Origin: Vibrio sp. ED004
GTDB lineage: Bacteria > Pseudomonadota > Gammaproteobacteria > Enterobacterales > Vibrionaceae
NCBI RefSeq assembly: GCF_023206395.1
Contig: NZ_CP066150.1
Coordinates: 372,001-436,000, forward strand
Direction of reading: 5' to 3'
DNA: 64,000 bases
The notes under the pieces are model-generated. The model did no database searches, had not been told where the DNA came from, and was given only the letters and a program-made list of their open reading frames with translations. Position numbers and translations under genes: made by a program. This document shows positions 1-8,955 of this stretch, piece after piece (the stretch's first letter is position 1; each line of letters opens with the position of its first letter).

Positions 1-45
1 ATTCAGTTCAATCATGCATTCGCCGATAATTGCAATGTGGCTCAT
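1..45 (-). CDS. kdgK: 2-dehydro-3-deoxygluconokinase (KdgK), N-terminus only
   Basis: Only the first 15 codons are inside the window; they read MSHIAIIGECMIELN. The IGECMIEL motif is the typical start of PfkB-family KDG kinases, which phosphorylate 2-keto-3-deoxygluconate to KDPG in the cytoplasm. An AAGGT ribosome binding site lies upstream of the ATG at 45. It follows the EIIBC gene on the same strand, 104 bases downstream. KDG is the product of the ManD-type dehydratase encoded at 1857, so the context agrees. The call rests on 15 residues and context, so another PfkB sugar kinase remains possible. Confidence 0.6.
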   Translation of the reverse strand, partial: MSHIAIIGECMIELN

Positions 46-149
46 TGTGTGACCTTAAGAAGAGTGAGTTTGCTAGGTATCAAATAATGAAACGTGGCTA
101 CACAAGAGGTAGCCACGTGAATCCTTAAATCAATGAATAGGTAAGGGAA

Positions 150-1595
150 TTATTTGTTGTCTAGTTTTACGAACAACATTGTTAGAACGAAAGACAGTGC
201 GAATACACCCACCACGCCCATCAGCGCTTGAATGAAGTTTTGCGTACCGCCAGCAAGGTAAGCAGGCAAGCTGAATACAGAAGAAAGAATATAGCTTGTT
301 AAGTGCGTATCGATTGTTACCGAGATAGCACCGAACGCACCTGCCGCTAAACTCGCTGTCATCATCGCTTTGGTGTATTTAGTGAGTACACCGAACAGAG
401 CTGGTTCTGTGATACCCAGAATTGCAGTAACACTTGAACCCATTGTGATTGAAGATTGCTCTTTAGAAACCGTCTTGCGCTGTTTATGCCAGATAGCCAT
501 AGTTGCACCCGCAATCGCCATGTTACTCAGACACATGATAGGCATCAGTAGATCCTTACCATATAGTGCGAAGTTGTTGAGGCTGATTGGCGTCATGCTG
601 TGGTGAATACCAAACACAATCGTAATAGGACGAGTTAGACCAAACACAAAGCCCGTTAATGTCGGGGAGATCTCCAGTAGTGAATTCATTACCCAACCCG
701 CGCCGTTACTTAGCCAGATACCTGCAGGACCAACAAAAGACAGTGTGATGGTTGAAGTGACCGTAAAGGCCAGCAGTGGTGTAAATACAGGCTTCGCAGA
801 GGAAGGTACTAGACGGTCAACTAACGGAGTCACTTTCGATAGTAACCAGATTGCTAGAATCGCAGGAACGATCGCACCGCCGTAGTTAAGCAGCTCAATA
901 GGCACCACGCCAAGAACGGTCAGCTCTGGAGCCGCGCCCGCTTCTTTTAACATAGATGCTTTATCGACAAGCAATGGCGCTAGCATGGCAGAGGAGACCG
1001 CAAGTGCGATGTACTCGTTTACTTTGAATACCTTCGCGGCAGAGAAAGAAACCAGCATAGGTAAGAAGAAGAACACAGCGACAGAAATTGAACGGAAGAA
1101 GTAAACCGTGTCTGAAGTTTCAGAGATAACATTGGTTGCAATAAGACCAGACAACAGACCCATCAACATACCCATCAACATACCAGCGCCAGCGATTGCC
1201 GGTACAACTGGACCAAAGATACATGCAGCAATGCGCATAACGCCTTGGAATAGCTTGCCTTTCTCTAGCTCATCGGCCGGAGTCGCGTCAGCTTGTTGAG
1301 TATTGGAAAGCGCGTTGAACCACTTTTCTACCTTAACACCGATGATGACTTGGGTTTGGCCTTGTTGAAGTACCACACCTTTCACATCCGCAATCTGCTT
1401 GATCGCTTCTTCGTCTACCAGAGACTCGTCTGCTAATTTGAATCGTAACCTTGTCATACAGTGCGTGATACTCACGATATTGTCTTCACCACCAACAGCA
1501 GTGACTAATAACTGTATATTTTCTTTGAAATTTTTCTTCTTCGATGATGACTTAGAGTTATTCACAACGGCATCACTCTTTTCTACCATTTGCAT
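150..1595 (-). CDS. PTS transporter, EIIBC component (glucose superfamily)
   Basis: Sugar-specific membrane permease of the phosphotransferase system that phosphorylates its substrate during uptake. The EIIB domain (about residues 22-100) carries the phosphorylated cysteine, C46, in THCMTRLRF. The EIIC domain (about 110-480) has roughly ten hydrophobic segments and the family signature GITEPALFG. There is no EIIA domain, so phosphate probably comes from a separate EIIA such as Crr. The start at 1595 has an AGGTG site four bases upstream. The gene lies between kdgK and a divergent ManD-like dehydratase, with a GntR regulator nearby, which points to a sugar acid or sugar-acid-containing glycoside as substrate. 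Known family members carry sucrose, beta-glucosides or amino-sugar derivatives; the substrate here cannot be read from sequence. Confidence 0.88.
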   Translation of the reverse strand: MQMVEKSDAVVNNSKSSSKKKNFKENIQLLVTAVGGEDNIVSITHCMTRLRFKLADESLVDEEAIKQIADVKGVVLQQGQTQVIIGVKVEKWFNALSNTQQADATPADELEKGKLFQGVMRIAACIFGPVVPAIAGAGMLMGMLMGLLSGLIATNVISETSDTVYFFRSISVAVFFFLPMLVSFSAAKVFKVNEYIALAVSSAMLAPLLVDKASMLKEAGAAPELTVLGVVPIELLNYGGAIVPAILAIWLLSKVTPLVDRLVPSSAKPVFTPLLAFTVTSTITLSFVGPAGIWLSNGAGWVMNSLLEISPTLTGFVFGLTRPITIVFGIHHSMTPISLNNFALYGKDLLMPIMCLSNMAIAGATMAIWHKQRKTVSKEQSSITMGSSVTAILGITEPALFGVLTKYTKAMMTASLAAGAFGAISVTIDTHLTSYILSSVFSLPAYLAGGTQNFIQALMGVVGVFALSFVLTMLFVKLDNK

Positions 1596-1856
1596 ACTAC
1601 ACCTGTTATTGGAATATATTTAACTCGAGAAATCATAACGACAACCAATTTAAATCCAACGGAGTAAAAAGAGATCTCAATCACATTTAAAATCCTAAAA
1701 ATTAATTTTTCACCGTTTTTTGCCAATTGGTATGTTTTGTTTATCAAAAAAAAACACTTAACGTACCAATTATTTTAGGGCGAAAATTAGCGCTTGAAAT
1801 GTGATTTTTAAAGCGGTTAGATAATAGGAGTTGACTTAAGTTTAGGTTATTTAATT
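1596..1856. promoter_or_regulatory. Divergent promoter region with separated UxuR/ExuR-like half-sites
   Basis: This 261-base AT-rich spacer separates the divergent EIIBC and ManD-like genes. It contains an inverted repeat, AATTGGTA at 1725-1732 and TACCAATT at 1764-1771, separated by 31 bases. The arms match the halves of the UxuR/ExuR-type GntR operator (ATTGGT...ACCAAT), but the usual spacing is much shorter. The likely ligand protein is the GntR regulator at 3240-3947, which is an inference. A TGTGA half-site at 1800-1804 could belong to a weak CRP site. Confidence 0.45.
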
Positions 1857-3056
1857 GTGAAAGAAACTATTATATCTGACATCCATTGTATTATTACTAA
1901 ACCAGACAGACACAACCTAATTACCGTTGTAGTTGAAACGAATGAAGGTGTGACTGGCTTTGGTTGTGCGACATTCCAACAACGACCACTTGCTGTAAAA
2001 ACAATGGTCGATGAATACTTAAAACCTATTCTTATTGGAAAAAACGCTAATAATATTGAAGACTTATGGCAAATGATGATGGTTAACGCTTACTGGCGAA
2101 ATGGCCCTGTCATCAATAATGCAATTTCTGGTGTTGATATGGCACTGTGGGATATTAAAGCTAAGTTAGCAGGCATGCCTCTGCACCAATTGTTTGGTGG
2201 TAAGTCTCGTGATGCTATTCCTGTATACACGCACGCGACTAGCGATACCATGGAAGGCATTTATGAGTTGGTTGAAGGTTTCTTAGACAAAGGCTACAAG
2301 CACATTCGTTGTCAGCTTGGCTTCTATGGCGGTGTTCCAACCGATTTACATACCACTCAAAACCCGACTGAAGGTTCGTACTACGATCAAGATCAGTACA
2401 TGGACAACACGCTAACCATGTTTAAGTCGCTGAGAGAGAAATATGGTAACCAATTCCATATCCTTCACGATGTGCATGAGCGTCTTTTCCCAAATCAGGC
2501 AATACAATTTGCGAAGGAAGTCGAGCAATATAAGCCGTACTTCATTGAGGATATTCTTCCGCCAAATCAAACCGAGTGGTTAGACAATATTCGTAGTCAG
2601 AGCTCAGTATCATTGGGTTTAGGTGAGTTATTTAATAACCCTGAAGAGTGGAAGTCTCTGATCGCGAATCGTCGAATCGACTTCATCCGTTGCCATGTTT
2701 CACAAATCGGTGGTATTACGCCAGCTCTTAAACTTGGACACTTATGCCAGAACTTCGGTGTTCGTATTGCATGGCACTGTCCGCCAGATATGACGCCAAT
2801 TGGCGCTGCGGTAAACACGCATTTGAACGTGCATTTACACAATGCGGCGATTCAAGAGCATGTTGAATACAATGAGAATACACATAAGGTGTTCCCTAAT
2901 GCGGCAGAGCCAATCAATGGTTACTTATACGCATCTGAAATCGCAGGTATTGGTGTCGAGATTGACCGAGAAGTCGCCGCGGAGTTTCCTGTGATGTATC
3001 GCCCCCACGAGTGGACACAAAGTCGCCTTCCTGATGGCGCAATCCATACCCCTTAA
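1857..3056 (+). CDS. Enolase-superfamily sugar-acid dehydratase (ManD/RspA family)
   Basis: Cytoplasmic Mg-dependent dehydratase. Family members dehydrate D-mannonate or D-gluconate to 2-keto-3-deoxygluconate; some (RspA type) have little activity on these acids. The 399-residue length is normal. The N-terminal capping domain spans about 1-115, followed by the beta/alpha barrel. Candidate metal ligands are D205 (in HDVHERL), E231 and E257; candidate catalytic residues are R151, Y157, H207 and H307, so the active site looks intact. Start is a GTG at 1857, with only a weak ribosome site. It is divergent from EIIBC and near kdgK, forming a route from acid to KDG to KDPG; the KDPG aldolase is encoded at 32182. 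Whether mannonate, gluconate or another acid is used cannot be decided. Confidence 0.85.
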   Translation: MKETIISDIHCIITKPDRHNLITVVVETNEGVTGFGCATFQQRPLAVKTMVDEYLKPILIGKNANNIEDLWQMMMVNAYWRNGPVINNAISGVDMALWDIKAKLAGMPLHQLFGGKSRDAIPVYTHATSDTMEGIYELVEGFLDKGYKHIRCQLGFYGGVPTDLHTTQNPTEGSYYDQDQYMDNTLTMFKSLREKYGNQFHILHDVHERLFPNQAIQFAKEVEQYKPYFIEDILPPNQTEWLDNIRSQSSVSLGLGELFNNPEEWKSLIANRRIDFIRCHVSQIGGITPALKLGHLCQNFGVRIAWHCPPDMTPIGAAVNTHLNVHLHNAAIQEHVEYNENTHKVFPNAAEPINGYLYASEIAGIGVEIDREVAAEFPVMYRPHEWTQSRLPDGAIHTP

Positions 3057-3073
3057 TTCGTATTTTTAATATC

Positions 3074-3103
3074 AAATGGTCGCTATAAGCGGCCATTTTT
3101 TAT
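3074..3103 (+). terminator. Rho-independent terminator after the ManD-like gene
   Basis: Stem AATGGTCGC / GCGGCCATT with a short loop, followed by a run of T. It lies 18 bases after the stop codon. Confidence 0.8.
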
Positions 3104-3239
3104 TTAATCTCTTTACCAAATATTACGTAATATCAATGACTATATTTCTAGTACTATTAAATTAATGATATTAAAAGTTAACTAATATTAGTGATTAATC
3201 CAGAAAGCAATTAAATCATCTATAAATATAATTGAAAGA

Positions 3240-3947
3240 TTACTTCTTATCTCGGTAACTCATGCTTTCACTGTTAAAAGGCGTGTGATACGTACATTGG
3301 TAATTAATGTCGATGATATCGCTGACGATAAACAGTTCGCCCGATGCTAAGAAACCTCGGTTGGTGATGTTCATCGCTGCCGCATTCTTTTTACAGCCAA
3401 GCAGTTCAGCATCTTCTTTAGAAACATTGATCGCTTGATAAGTCGTTAAATAGCTGTCGATCTGCAGCCCTTTTGATAAAGCGTGCTTTTGAATTGAGCT
3501 CTCTATGATCTCAGCATTCATTTCAGGGAATACACTGACGGGTATTTTGGCTTCTTCGATTTGAACCACTTTATTGTTGATCAATCGAAGGCGCCTAATT
3601 TTCCAAATATATTCGTTGTCGTTTAAGGAAAAAATCTGCTGCTCGTGATTATCGGGTAATGCTTTGTTTAACTGAATCTTTTTGTAAGAGATTTCTTCAA
3701 AGCTGTTCTCTGTGATTGAGTTGTACACGAGAGGAGTACCAATCAGAGCGGTGTTAACGAAGTAACCCGAACCCACCTTAGATGTCACCATGCCAATGGC
3801 TTCTAGCTTTGCTAGCGCTTTTCGAATAGTAAATCGAGATAACCCATATATTTCAGAGAGCTCTCTTTCTGCTGGAAGCTTATGGCTGATACTGTTTTGA
3901 CAGATTTTACTCACAATATCTTGGACAACTAATTCGTATTTTTTCAT
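3240..3947 (-). CDS. GntR-family regulator, HutC subfamily (UTRA effector domain)
   Basis: Transcription factor of 235 residues. Residues 1-70 form the winged helix of GntR proteins (PAERELSEIYGLSRFTIRKAL). Residues about 90-230 match the UTRA sensor fold, which binds small molecules such as sugar phosphates. It is convergent to the ManD-like gene and next to the PTS cluster, so it probably controls those genes. The spaced half-sites at 1725-1771 are candidate operators. Effector and regulon are not visible from sequence. A signal for autoregulation was not seen in its own upstream region. Confidence 0.88.
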   Translation of the reverse strand: MKKYELVVQDIVSKICQNSISHKLPAERELSEIYGLSRFTIRKALAKLEAIGMVTSKVGSGYFVNTALIGTPLVYNSITENSFEEISYKKIQLNKALPDNHEQQIFSLNDNEYIWKIRRLRLINNKVVQIEEAKIPVSVFPEMNAEIIESSIQKHALSKGLQIDSYLTTYQAINVSKEDAELLGCKKNAAAMNITNRGFLASGELFIVSDIIDINYQCTYHTPFNSESMSYRDKK

Positions 3948-4103
3948 AGCTCGATAACGTTAAAGTGTATTCACTGTGGCTAAAGAATAGTGAACTAAAT
4001 CAAGGATTCAGCACGCTCTGAATAGCTAGTAATTATAACATATAAGGCCATGTTGGGGATGGTAATTGAGAGGCGCGACGCACGTAATTGGAGTTATATA
4101 GAT

Positions 4104-4132
4104 ATAAAAAAGCACGCCACTATCGGCGTGCT
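4104..4132 (-). terminator. Terminator of the M19 peptidase-like gene
   Basis: Perfect stem AGCACGCC / GGCGTGCT (4111-4132) with a six-base loop. On the minus strand it is followed by a T run, 42 bases after the stop codon at 4175. Confidence 0.85.
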
Positions 4133-4174
4133 TCATGTCTGTTGTGCTAGCTAGAAATTGACTAGGCTAACAAG

Positions 4175-5419
4175 CTACATCGTCAAGTTTTCATTTCTCA
4201 ATTTGGTTAGCGCTTTAAGGCGTTTTGCATACTCTTTTTGGAATTCGTCAGGGTCTGCGCCTTCTGACACTTGAGCATAAACTCGCATCTTATTGCCGCC
4301 GTAGATCTTGGCTAGATCGTCATTGCTGTAACCGCGTTTCCAAAGCTCGTCGGTGATGGCTGCGAGGATCTTCGACAGTTCACCATTACCGGTAGCGCCT
4401 TTGTTGAACGCCTCAATCATGTAGCCGCCATCGTCGTACATTTTCGCGTTCTTGGTGGCGAAATCCACAACCATTGCTGTAGAAAACATATCGTCTGTCG
4501 CGATGCCGACGTGGTCAACACCTACCAATTTTACGTAGTAATCGATCATATCTGCGGCTTGAACAGGAGATATATCTTCAGGCCAAATACCATCCATCAT
4601 CCACTCGGTAAAGGTTGGGGCAACGTAGCCACCTGATTTAGCAGCACGCAACGCTTCATCATCAGGGATAGCACGGTAACAACCTTGTGGCGTAGCATCG
4701 GGTTCACTCTTATAAAGCCCAGCAGGTACCGAGTGTGTGTAAACAAATGGAGTCCCAGGATACTTCTCTTCCATGTAATCCATCGCGTCATTTGCTGTCT
4801 TTGAGCCTGTGTGGCTGAGATCGAGAATGACCTGATATTCGACCATCGAATCAATTACAGATTCTCCCCAAGGTGTTAGGCCAATATCTCTACCGTTAAA
4901 TGCGGCTAATTGTCCTGAACCTGTTCTGAAAATGTCGTTATAAGCCAAGATCATGGTTTTTAAGCCCATGTCTTTTAGAATCGCCATTTTAGTGACATCT
5001 TCTTCTAAGATGGTCGCGGTTTGGCTGTTCCAAAGCACGGCGGTTTTGCCTTCGGTGTACGCTTTTTCAATATCATTATTGGAATGCGCGATGATGAAAT
5101 TGTCAGGTTGTTTTGCCATCGCAGAGCGGTGTTTATGATGGTGAAACAAGAAGTCATCAAAGTTGTGGTCAGCAGCGGTAATCGTGTATTCATGCCCTGT
5201 AATACCTGCATCACGAGCATCTTGGAAATAATCCAATAGTTGTTGGTCATCCTTCCAACCTGCGCCGTATGGGCTTGCCAGCATACCAATCACGATCGTG
5301 TCTTGAACGAATGTTTTGGCCTTGTCCGAAGCTGGCCAAGTTTTACTCTCAACACTGGCATGGGCAACACCACAAGTCAGGGCGATACTCGCCGCTACTA
5401 ACGTAATCTTTTTCAACAT
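4175..5419 (-). CDS. Exported membrane-dipeptidase-like protein (peptidase M19 family), atypical zinc site
   Basis: A 414-residue protein with a signal peptide (about residues 1-21, cleavage after AHA), so probably periplasmic. The fold matches renal dipeptidase (M19): [12 protein letters not shown], a second His in FVYTHSVP, and [10 protein letters not shown] near the end of the barrel correspond to conserved zinc and catalytic positions. However, the usual N-terminal HxD pair is missing, and the bridging Glu region reads [10 protein letters not shown] instead of an EGG-type motif. Activity is therefore uncertain; it may act on an unusual substrate, as in other FQN-type M19 relatives. GAGAGG precedes the ATG. 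It is transcribed alone, between a GntR and an AraC gene. Confidence 0.8.
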   Translation of the reverse strand: MLKKITLVAASIALTCGVAHASVESKTWPASDKAKTFVQDTIVIGMLASPYGAGWKDDQQLLDYFQDARDAGITGHEYTITAADHNFDDFLFHHHKHRSAMAKQPDNFIIAHSNNDIEKAYTEGKTAVLWNSQTATILEEDVTKMAILKDMGLKTMILAYNDIFRTGSGQLAAFNGRDIGLTPWGESVIDSMVEYQVILDLSHTGSKTANDAMDYMEEKYPGTPFVYTHSVPAGLYKSEPDATPQGCYRAIPDDEALRAAKSGGYVAPTFTEWMMDGIWPEDISPVQAADMIDYYVKLVGVDHVGIATDDMFSTAMVVDFATKNAKMYDDGGYMIEAFNKGATGNGELSKILAAITDELWKRGYSNDDLAKIYGGNKMRVYAQVSEGADPDEFQKEYAKRLKALTKLRNENLTM

Positions 5420-5659
5420 GAAAACCTCTCAATTATTGGCTTAAATCCATTTATTCTTATGCCTAGATTTAATAGTAGTCCCTGACGGTATAACGACATG
5501 ATTAAAAAGCGATAACCTTGTCATACTTTGCGATCAAAGCTGCTCTTGTTAGCTATGTGATTCACTTTATTAGTGAAAACCTGAAGTAAGCCTTGTTAAC
5601 TTGAGATAATTGTAGCTAAGCTCTGAAATGAAAATGTGCATTTCACGTCACAGGCTAAT

Positions 5660-6625
5660 ATGAAAAAGGATAGAGGGATGGGGCTTGATATTCCGCTGAT
5701 TGATAAGCGTGTGGTGAACCACTTTCAGCGATGTTTGCGAGAAGATAACTCGCTTGCTCTCCGCCATGCATTGCTTGCTGATCTGGCGCTAGAAGTGAAA
5801 CTTCCGTTCAGTATGGATACGTCATCGGCTAGCTATGTTCCGTATAAGGTTTTAGTTCTCTTTCTACAGCGCCTTAGGGCTAACCTAAGCCCGAATAAGT
5901 TCATTACTGTGCTGTTAGAGAGTGCAACTCAAGCAGCCAAAGAACTTCGATTCTCTACTATTTCGATGCAAGATTTCCTTGATACTTTCCCCATTGAAAA
6001 GCTATCTGTGGAGCAAAGTAAGGAGGGATTAGTTGTCTCATTCGAGACGTCAATGCAGTCTGCTAGTCAGATTGAATCTGAGTTGTTTCTTATCGCTTAT
6101 ACTCACGCCTACTTACAAGCACACTATGCTGAGCTTGGGAAACCTATTCGATATGATTTGAAGACAGCGAATTCGCAGGCGTTAAGCGAGTTAAAAATCC
6201 AAACCGAGACTCCTCAATACCTTGGGCAACAGCAAACGTGCATTCAATACGCGGCGTTAGATACGGTTGGTGTACTTAGTGCAGTTAGAGCCAAACCCAT
6301 GTCTAATGCTCGCAAAGTTGCTGAGGCACTGGCGCCCTATATTGGTCGCATGGACATCGATTTAGACACATTTTGTGCATTGAATGAGATAGGAAAACGC
6401 ACGGTCCAAAGAGCATTGAAAAAAGAACAAACCACTTACAAGGCAATCAAAGAATCATTAGTCATCGAGTTCGCGAAGCGGGTGATCTCGCAGCAAGATT
6501 ATTCAATAGCTGATGTTGCGCTTCATTTAGGTTATGCCGACGCTTCGCAATTCATTAGGGCGTTCAAGCGAGTAAACGGCATCACACCTTATCAATGGCA
6601 GAAGGGTAGAAGAAAAACCAAGTAA
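5660..6625 (+). CDS. AraC-family transcriptional regulator
   Basis: Transcription factor with an N-terminal ligand-binding region of the Arabinose_bd type (about residues 20-210) and a C-terminal AraC double helix-turn-helix (about 225-320). The end reads YADASQFIRAFKRVNGITPYQW, the family signature. Divergent from the M19 peptidase-like gene, which is its most likely neighbour target. Three starts are possible: GTG 5636, ATG 5660 (AGG six bases upstream) and ATG 5678 (AAGGA about seven bases upstream). I chose 5660, but 5678 fits nearly as well. The ligand is unknown. Confidence 0.85.
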   Translation: MKKDRGMGLDIPLIDKRVVNHFQRCLREDNSLALRHALLADLALEVKLPFSMDTSSASYVPYKVLVLFLQRLRANLSPNKFITVLLESATQAAKELRFSTISMQDFLDTFPIEKLSVEQSKEGLVVSFETSMQSASQIESELFLIAYTHAYLQAHYAELGKPIRYDLKTANSQALSELKIQTETPQYLGQQQTCIQYAALDTVGVLSAVRAKPMSNARKVAEALAPYIGRMDIDLDTFCALNEIGKRTVQRALKKEQTTYKAIKESLVIEFAKRVISQQDYSIADVALHLGYADASQFIRAFKRVNGITPYQWQKGRRKTK

Positions 6626-6705
6626 TGGGAATGATTGACGGTATGATTTAATCAAGCTTGAATATATACTGTCTCCCGTTCCATAAAGAATATGAGATTT
6701 TTAAG

Positions 6706-7188
6706 ATGAGAAGAACAAGTGGCTTTACTCTAATTGAACTTGTCGCCGTCGTTGTCGTACTTGGCATTCTTTCTGTGATTGCGGCGCCCAGGTTCTTAGG
6801 TCTTCAATCCGATGCTAGAGCTGCGGCATTAGAGGGCCTTAAAGCGTCAATGGAAGGCGCAGCTTCGATTGTTTACGGTAAGGCAGCAGTTGCAGGGGTT
6901 GAAAACCTTCCAGTGTCGGATGGTCAAAGTACCTTAGTGGAAGGTGTTGTGACTGACTATGGTTATCCCACAGCCTCAGAGACTGGTATTGGAACGGCAG
7001 TACAAGGACTGCTCGGTGATAACAGTGACTGGAAGCAACTTGGTTCTCATACAGAGTCAGTATTAAACGAAGTTATCGTTTATTCATTTGCCAATGCTGA
7101 AGAAAGCGAAACTTGTGTTGTTATTTATCGCTCGAATGCTTCGGCCGGAGCGCCGACGATTATCTCGTCTGACGCTGATTTGTGTTAA
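6706..7188 (+). CDS. Type IV pilin-like protein (MSHA-pilin-like)
   Basis: A 160-residue prepilin. The start at 6706 gives the short positively charged leader MRRTSG followed by FTLIEL, the prepilin-peptidase site, with Glu at mature position 5. The hydrophobic helix ([28 protein letters not shown]) is almost the same as in Vibrio MshA. Two late cysteines (in SETC and at the C-terminal end) could form the pilin disulfide. It is a lone gene, with no assembly ATPase, platform protein or peptidase near, so it would have to use machinery encoded elsewhere. The protein could be a minor or alternative pilin rather than the main MSHA subunit. A terminator follows. Confidence 0.88.
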   Translation: MRRTSGFTLIELVAVVVVLGILSVIAAPRFLGLQSDARAAALEGLKASMEGAASIVYGKAAVAGVENLPVSDGQSTLVEGVVTDYGYPTASETGIGTAVQGLLGDNSDWKQLGSHTESVLNEVIVYSFANAEESETCVVIYRSNASAGAPTIISSDADLC

Positions 7189-7210
7189 TGATTTAAGCTT
7201 ACGAATACTG

Positions 7211-7241
7211 AAAAAGGCCATCTTTATGATGGTCTTTTTTG
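7211..7241 (+). terminator. Terminator after the pilin gene
   Basis: Stem AAAGGCCATC / GATGGTCTTT with a T run, 22 bases after the pilin stop codon. Confidence 0.8.
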
Positions 7242-7364
7242 TGCCTGCTCGGCGACATATTGTGATTTCAGTCCTCATTTTGTAAAACAAGATTATGAAC
7301 TTTAAGGTGCGGCATTTAATGTTTGTGTTGTTGCTATTTTATGTGACTAATTGAGGAGCAGGTT

Positions 7365-7988
7365 ATGAGTTCGAATCAAATCAAAAATGTCGTGTTTGAT
7401 GTGGGTAATGTGATTGTGCGTTGGTCGCCATTGGAAATTACTCAACTAACGTTTGGAAGTATCGCCGACCCTGAAGCCCGAGCGCGTTCGATTTTCCAAA
7501 GCTCGATCTGGTTAGATTTGAACAAAGGCTTTTTGACTGAAAATGAGGCTAAACTTCGCTATCAACAAGAACTCAATTTATCTCCATTAGAGTGTGATCG
7601 CCTGTTCTATTACGTTAAACAAACGCAGATCTTATTGCATGGTTCTGTCGATCTTGTCGAGCGTGTAAAGCGTGCTGGTTATGGTGTGCATGCACTTACC
7701 GACAACGTAGTCGAGATAGTTGAATACCTAAAATCAACCTATGAATTTTGGCCGCTGTTTGATGGCGCGGCGGTATCCGCTGAATTGGGCATGCTTAAAC
7801 CGCAGCCTGAGATTTACCAAGCACTGCTGTCTAATAATGGTCTTGAAGCTTCAGAAACTGTCTTCATTGATGATATGCCCTATAACGTTGAAGGGGCTAA
7901 GGCTGAAGGCATGGCTGGTATTCAGTTTATCGACGCAGTTCAATGTGAAAATAGCTTACAAGCCTTGGGTGTCAATTTGAAACAGTGA
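7365..7988 (+). CDS. HAD-family hydrolase (YihX-like sugar phosphatase)
   Basis: Cytoplasmic phosphatase of 207 residues from haloacid dehalogenase subfamily IA. Motif I is VVFDVGNVIVRW near residue 12, like E. coli YihX, an alpha-glucose-1-phosphate phosphatase. Motif II lies in ALTDN, the motif III lysine in GMLKPQPEIY, and motif IV is VFIDDMPYN. A small helical cap lies between motifs I and II. The ATG at 7365 has GAGGAG upstream. The next gene starts 39 bases downstream on the same strand, so they may be co-transcribed. Exact substrate is not shown. Confidence 0.85.
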   Translation: MSSNQIKNVVFDVGNVIVRWSPLEITQLTFGSIADPEARARSIFQSSIWLDLNKGFLTENEAKLRYQQELNLSPLECDRLFYYVKQTQILLHGSVDLVERVKRAGYGVHALTDNVVEIVEYLKSTYEFWPLFDGAAVSAELGMLKPQPEIYQALLSNNGLEASETVFIDDMPYNVEGAKAEGMAGIQFIDAVQCENSLQALGVNLKQ

Positions 7989-8027
7989 CACTCATTTGAA
8001 TAATGTCTTCGTTCGAGGATATAGAAA

Positions 8028-8867
8028 ATGAAAAGATACTCATCTAAGTCAATCGTTACGTTCTCTATTTTAGCAATATCGATACTGGTATTAGTGGTAG
8101 CTGTCGCGCTTCAAATTAGTGGTGTTCAAGCATGTGATGATTGCTACGAATCAGACAAAGGACAGTTCAAATATGTGCTTTACGATGGAACGTCGCCCTC
8201 TGTTATTCCCAGCATCCATAATACCTTATTGATTAACCGCACTCCCTTAATGAAAACGTTCGAGCTTGATTCTATGCCGCCAGTCACCGTTAGGGTGTGG
8301 CGAAACCAAAAGGCCTATTTAGACGAGCAAGAAAGAAGCATCGGGCATCGATATGCGTTCTCTACTGGGTATATCGAACCTAAGAGTAATGAGATTAGGT
8401 TGCTCTATTTTGGTGGTGAAATTCATAAAACCGCTCTACATGAGTTTGTACATTTACTGACTCTGCAAGTGAATCCGAATTTTGCAAATAATCCACGGTG
8501 GTTGTGGGAAGCCATCGCTATCTATAAGTCTGAAGATTATTGGTTTCACATGAGTAACAGACATGCCATCAGTCGCCGTTTCGACGGTCTGGCTCAGGAC
8601 TTATATAACAATCCGCACAGTAGCTCGGCGGTGTATGAACTTGGCTATACGGTCGGTGAGTTTATTGAACGGTCATGGGGAGAAGAGGCGTTTATTGATC
8701 TCATTAAGAGCAATGGGGATCCCTCACTGCTTACCGACCAGCCAATAGAATCGCTGTTTTATGATTGGGAACAATTCGTCAAAACCACGTATTTGAGTGG
8801 CCCGAAAAGTGAGTATGAAAAAGCCATGGAACGAAGTCCATTCGATAGAAGAGACACGGTAAACTAA
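8028..8867 (+). CDS. Membrane-anchored zinc metallopeptidase-like protein (HExxH...E)
   Basis: A 279-residue protein with one N-terminal hydrophobic segment (about 10-32) that anchors or exports it. The motif HEFVH near residue 140 is followed about 20 residues later by WLWEAIAIY, the third-ligand Glu of gluzincin-type peptidases of the peptidase MA group. A cysteine pair (CDDC) follows the hydrophobic segment. GAGGA lies ten bases upstream of the ATG. It probably faces the periplasm. It sits after a HAD phosphatase gene without an obvious functional link. Substrate unknown; it may be a small peptidase or an inactive member of the fold. Confidence 0.72.
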   Translation: MKRYSSKSIVTFSILAISILVLVVAVALQISGVQACDDCYESDKGQFKYVLYDGTSPSVIPSIHNTLLINRTPLMKTFELDSMPPVTVRVWRNQKAYLDEQERSIGHRYAFSTGYIEPKSNEIRLLYFGGEIHKTALHEFVHLLTLQVNPNFANNPRWLWEAIAIYKSEDYWFHMSNRHAISRRFDGLAQDLYNNPHSSSAVYELGYTVGEFIERSWGEEAFIDLIKSNGDPSLLTDQPIESLFYDWEQFVKTTYLSGPKSEYEKAMERSPFDRRDTVN

Positions 8868-8871
8868 TCAA

Positions 8872-8912
8872 AAAAGAGGTGATTTTTAATTAAAAACATC
8901 ACCTCTTTTGTT
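8872..8912 (+). terminator. Terminator after the metallopeptidase-like gene
   Basis: Long stem AAGAGGTGAT / ATCACCTCTT with an AT-rich loop and T-rich flanks. It could work in both directions, serving the convergent maltose acetyltransferase gene too. Confidence 0.85.
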
Positions 8913-8920
8913 ATTCATTG

Positions 8921-8949
8921 TTGCTTTGTTGCTTTGTTGCTTTGTTGAT
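8921..8949. repeat. Short tandem repeat GTTGCTTT
   Basis: Three adjacent copies of an eight-base unit, with a degenerate fourth, between the terminator and the 3' end of the acetyltransferase gene. Probably replication slippage. Confidence 0.7.
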
Positions 8950-8955
8950 TCGTAC

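Noticed and set aside
1399..1623. Overlapping plus-strand frame inside the EIIBC gene
   Set aside because: Its composition and start are explained as the antisense shadow of the EIIBC coding sequence.
8028..8867. The HExxH protein as an M48-type or astacin-type protease
   Set aside because: No further signature beyond HEFVH and the downstream Glu is visible; only a general gluzincin-like call is supported.
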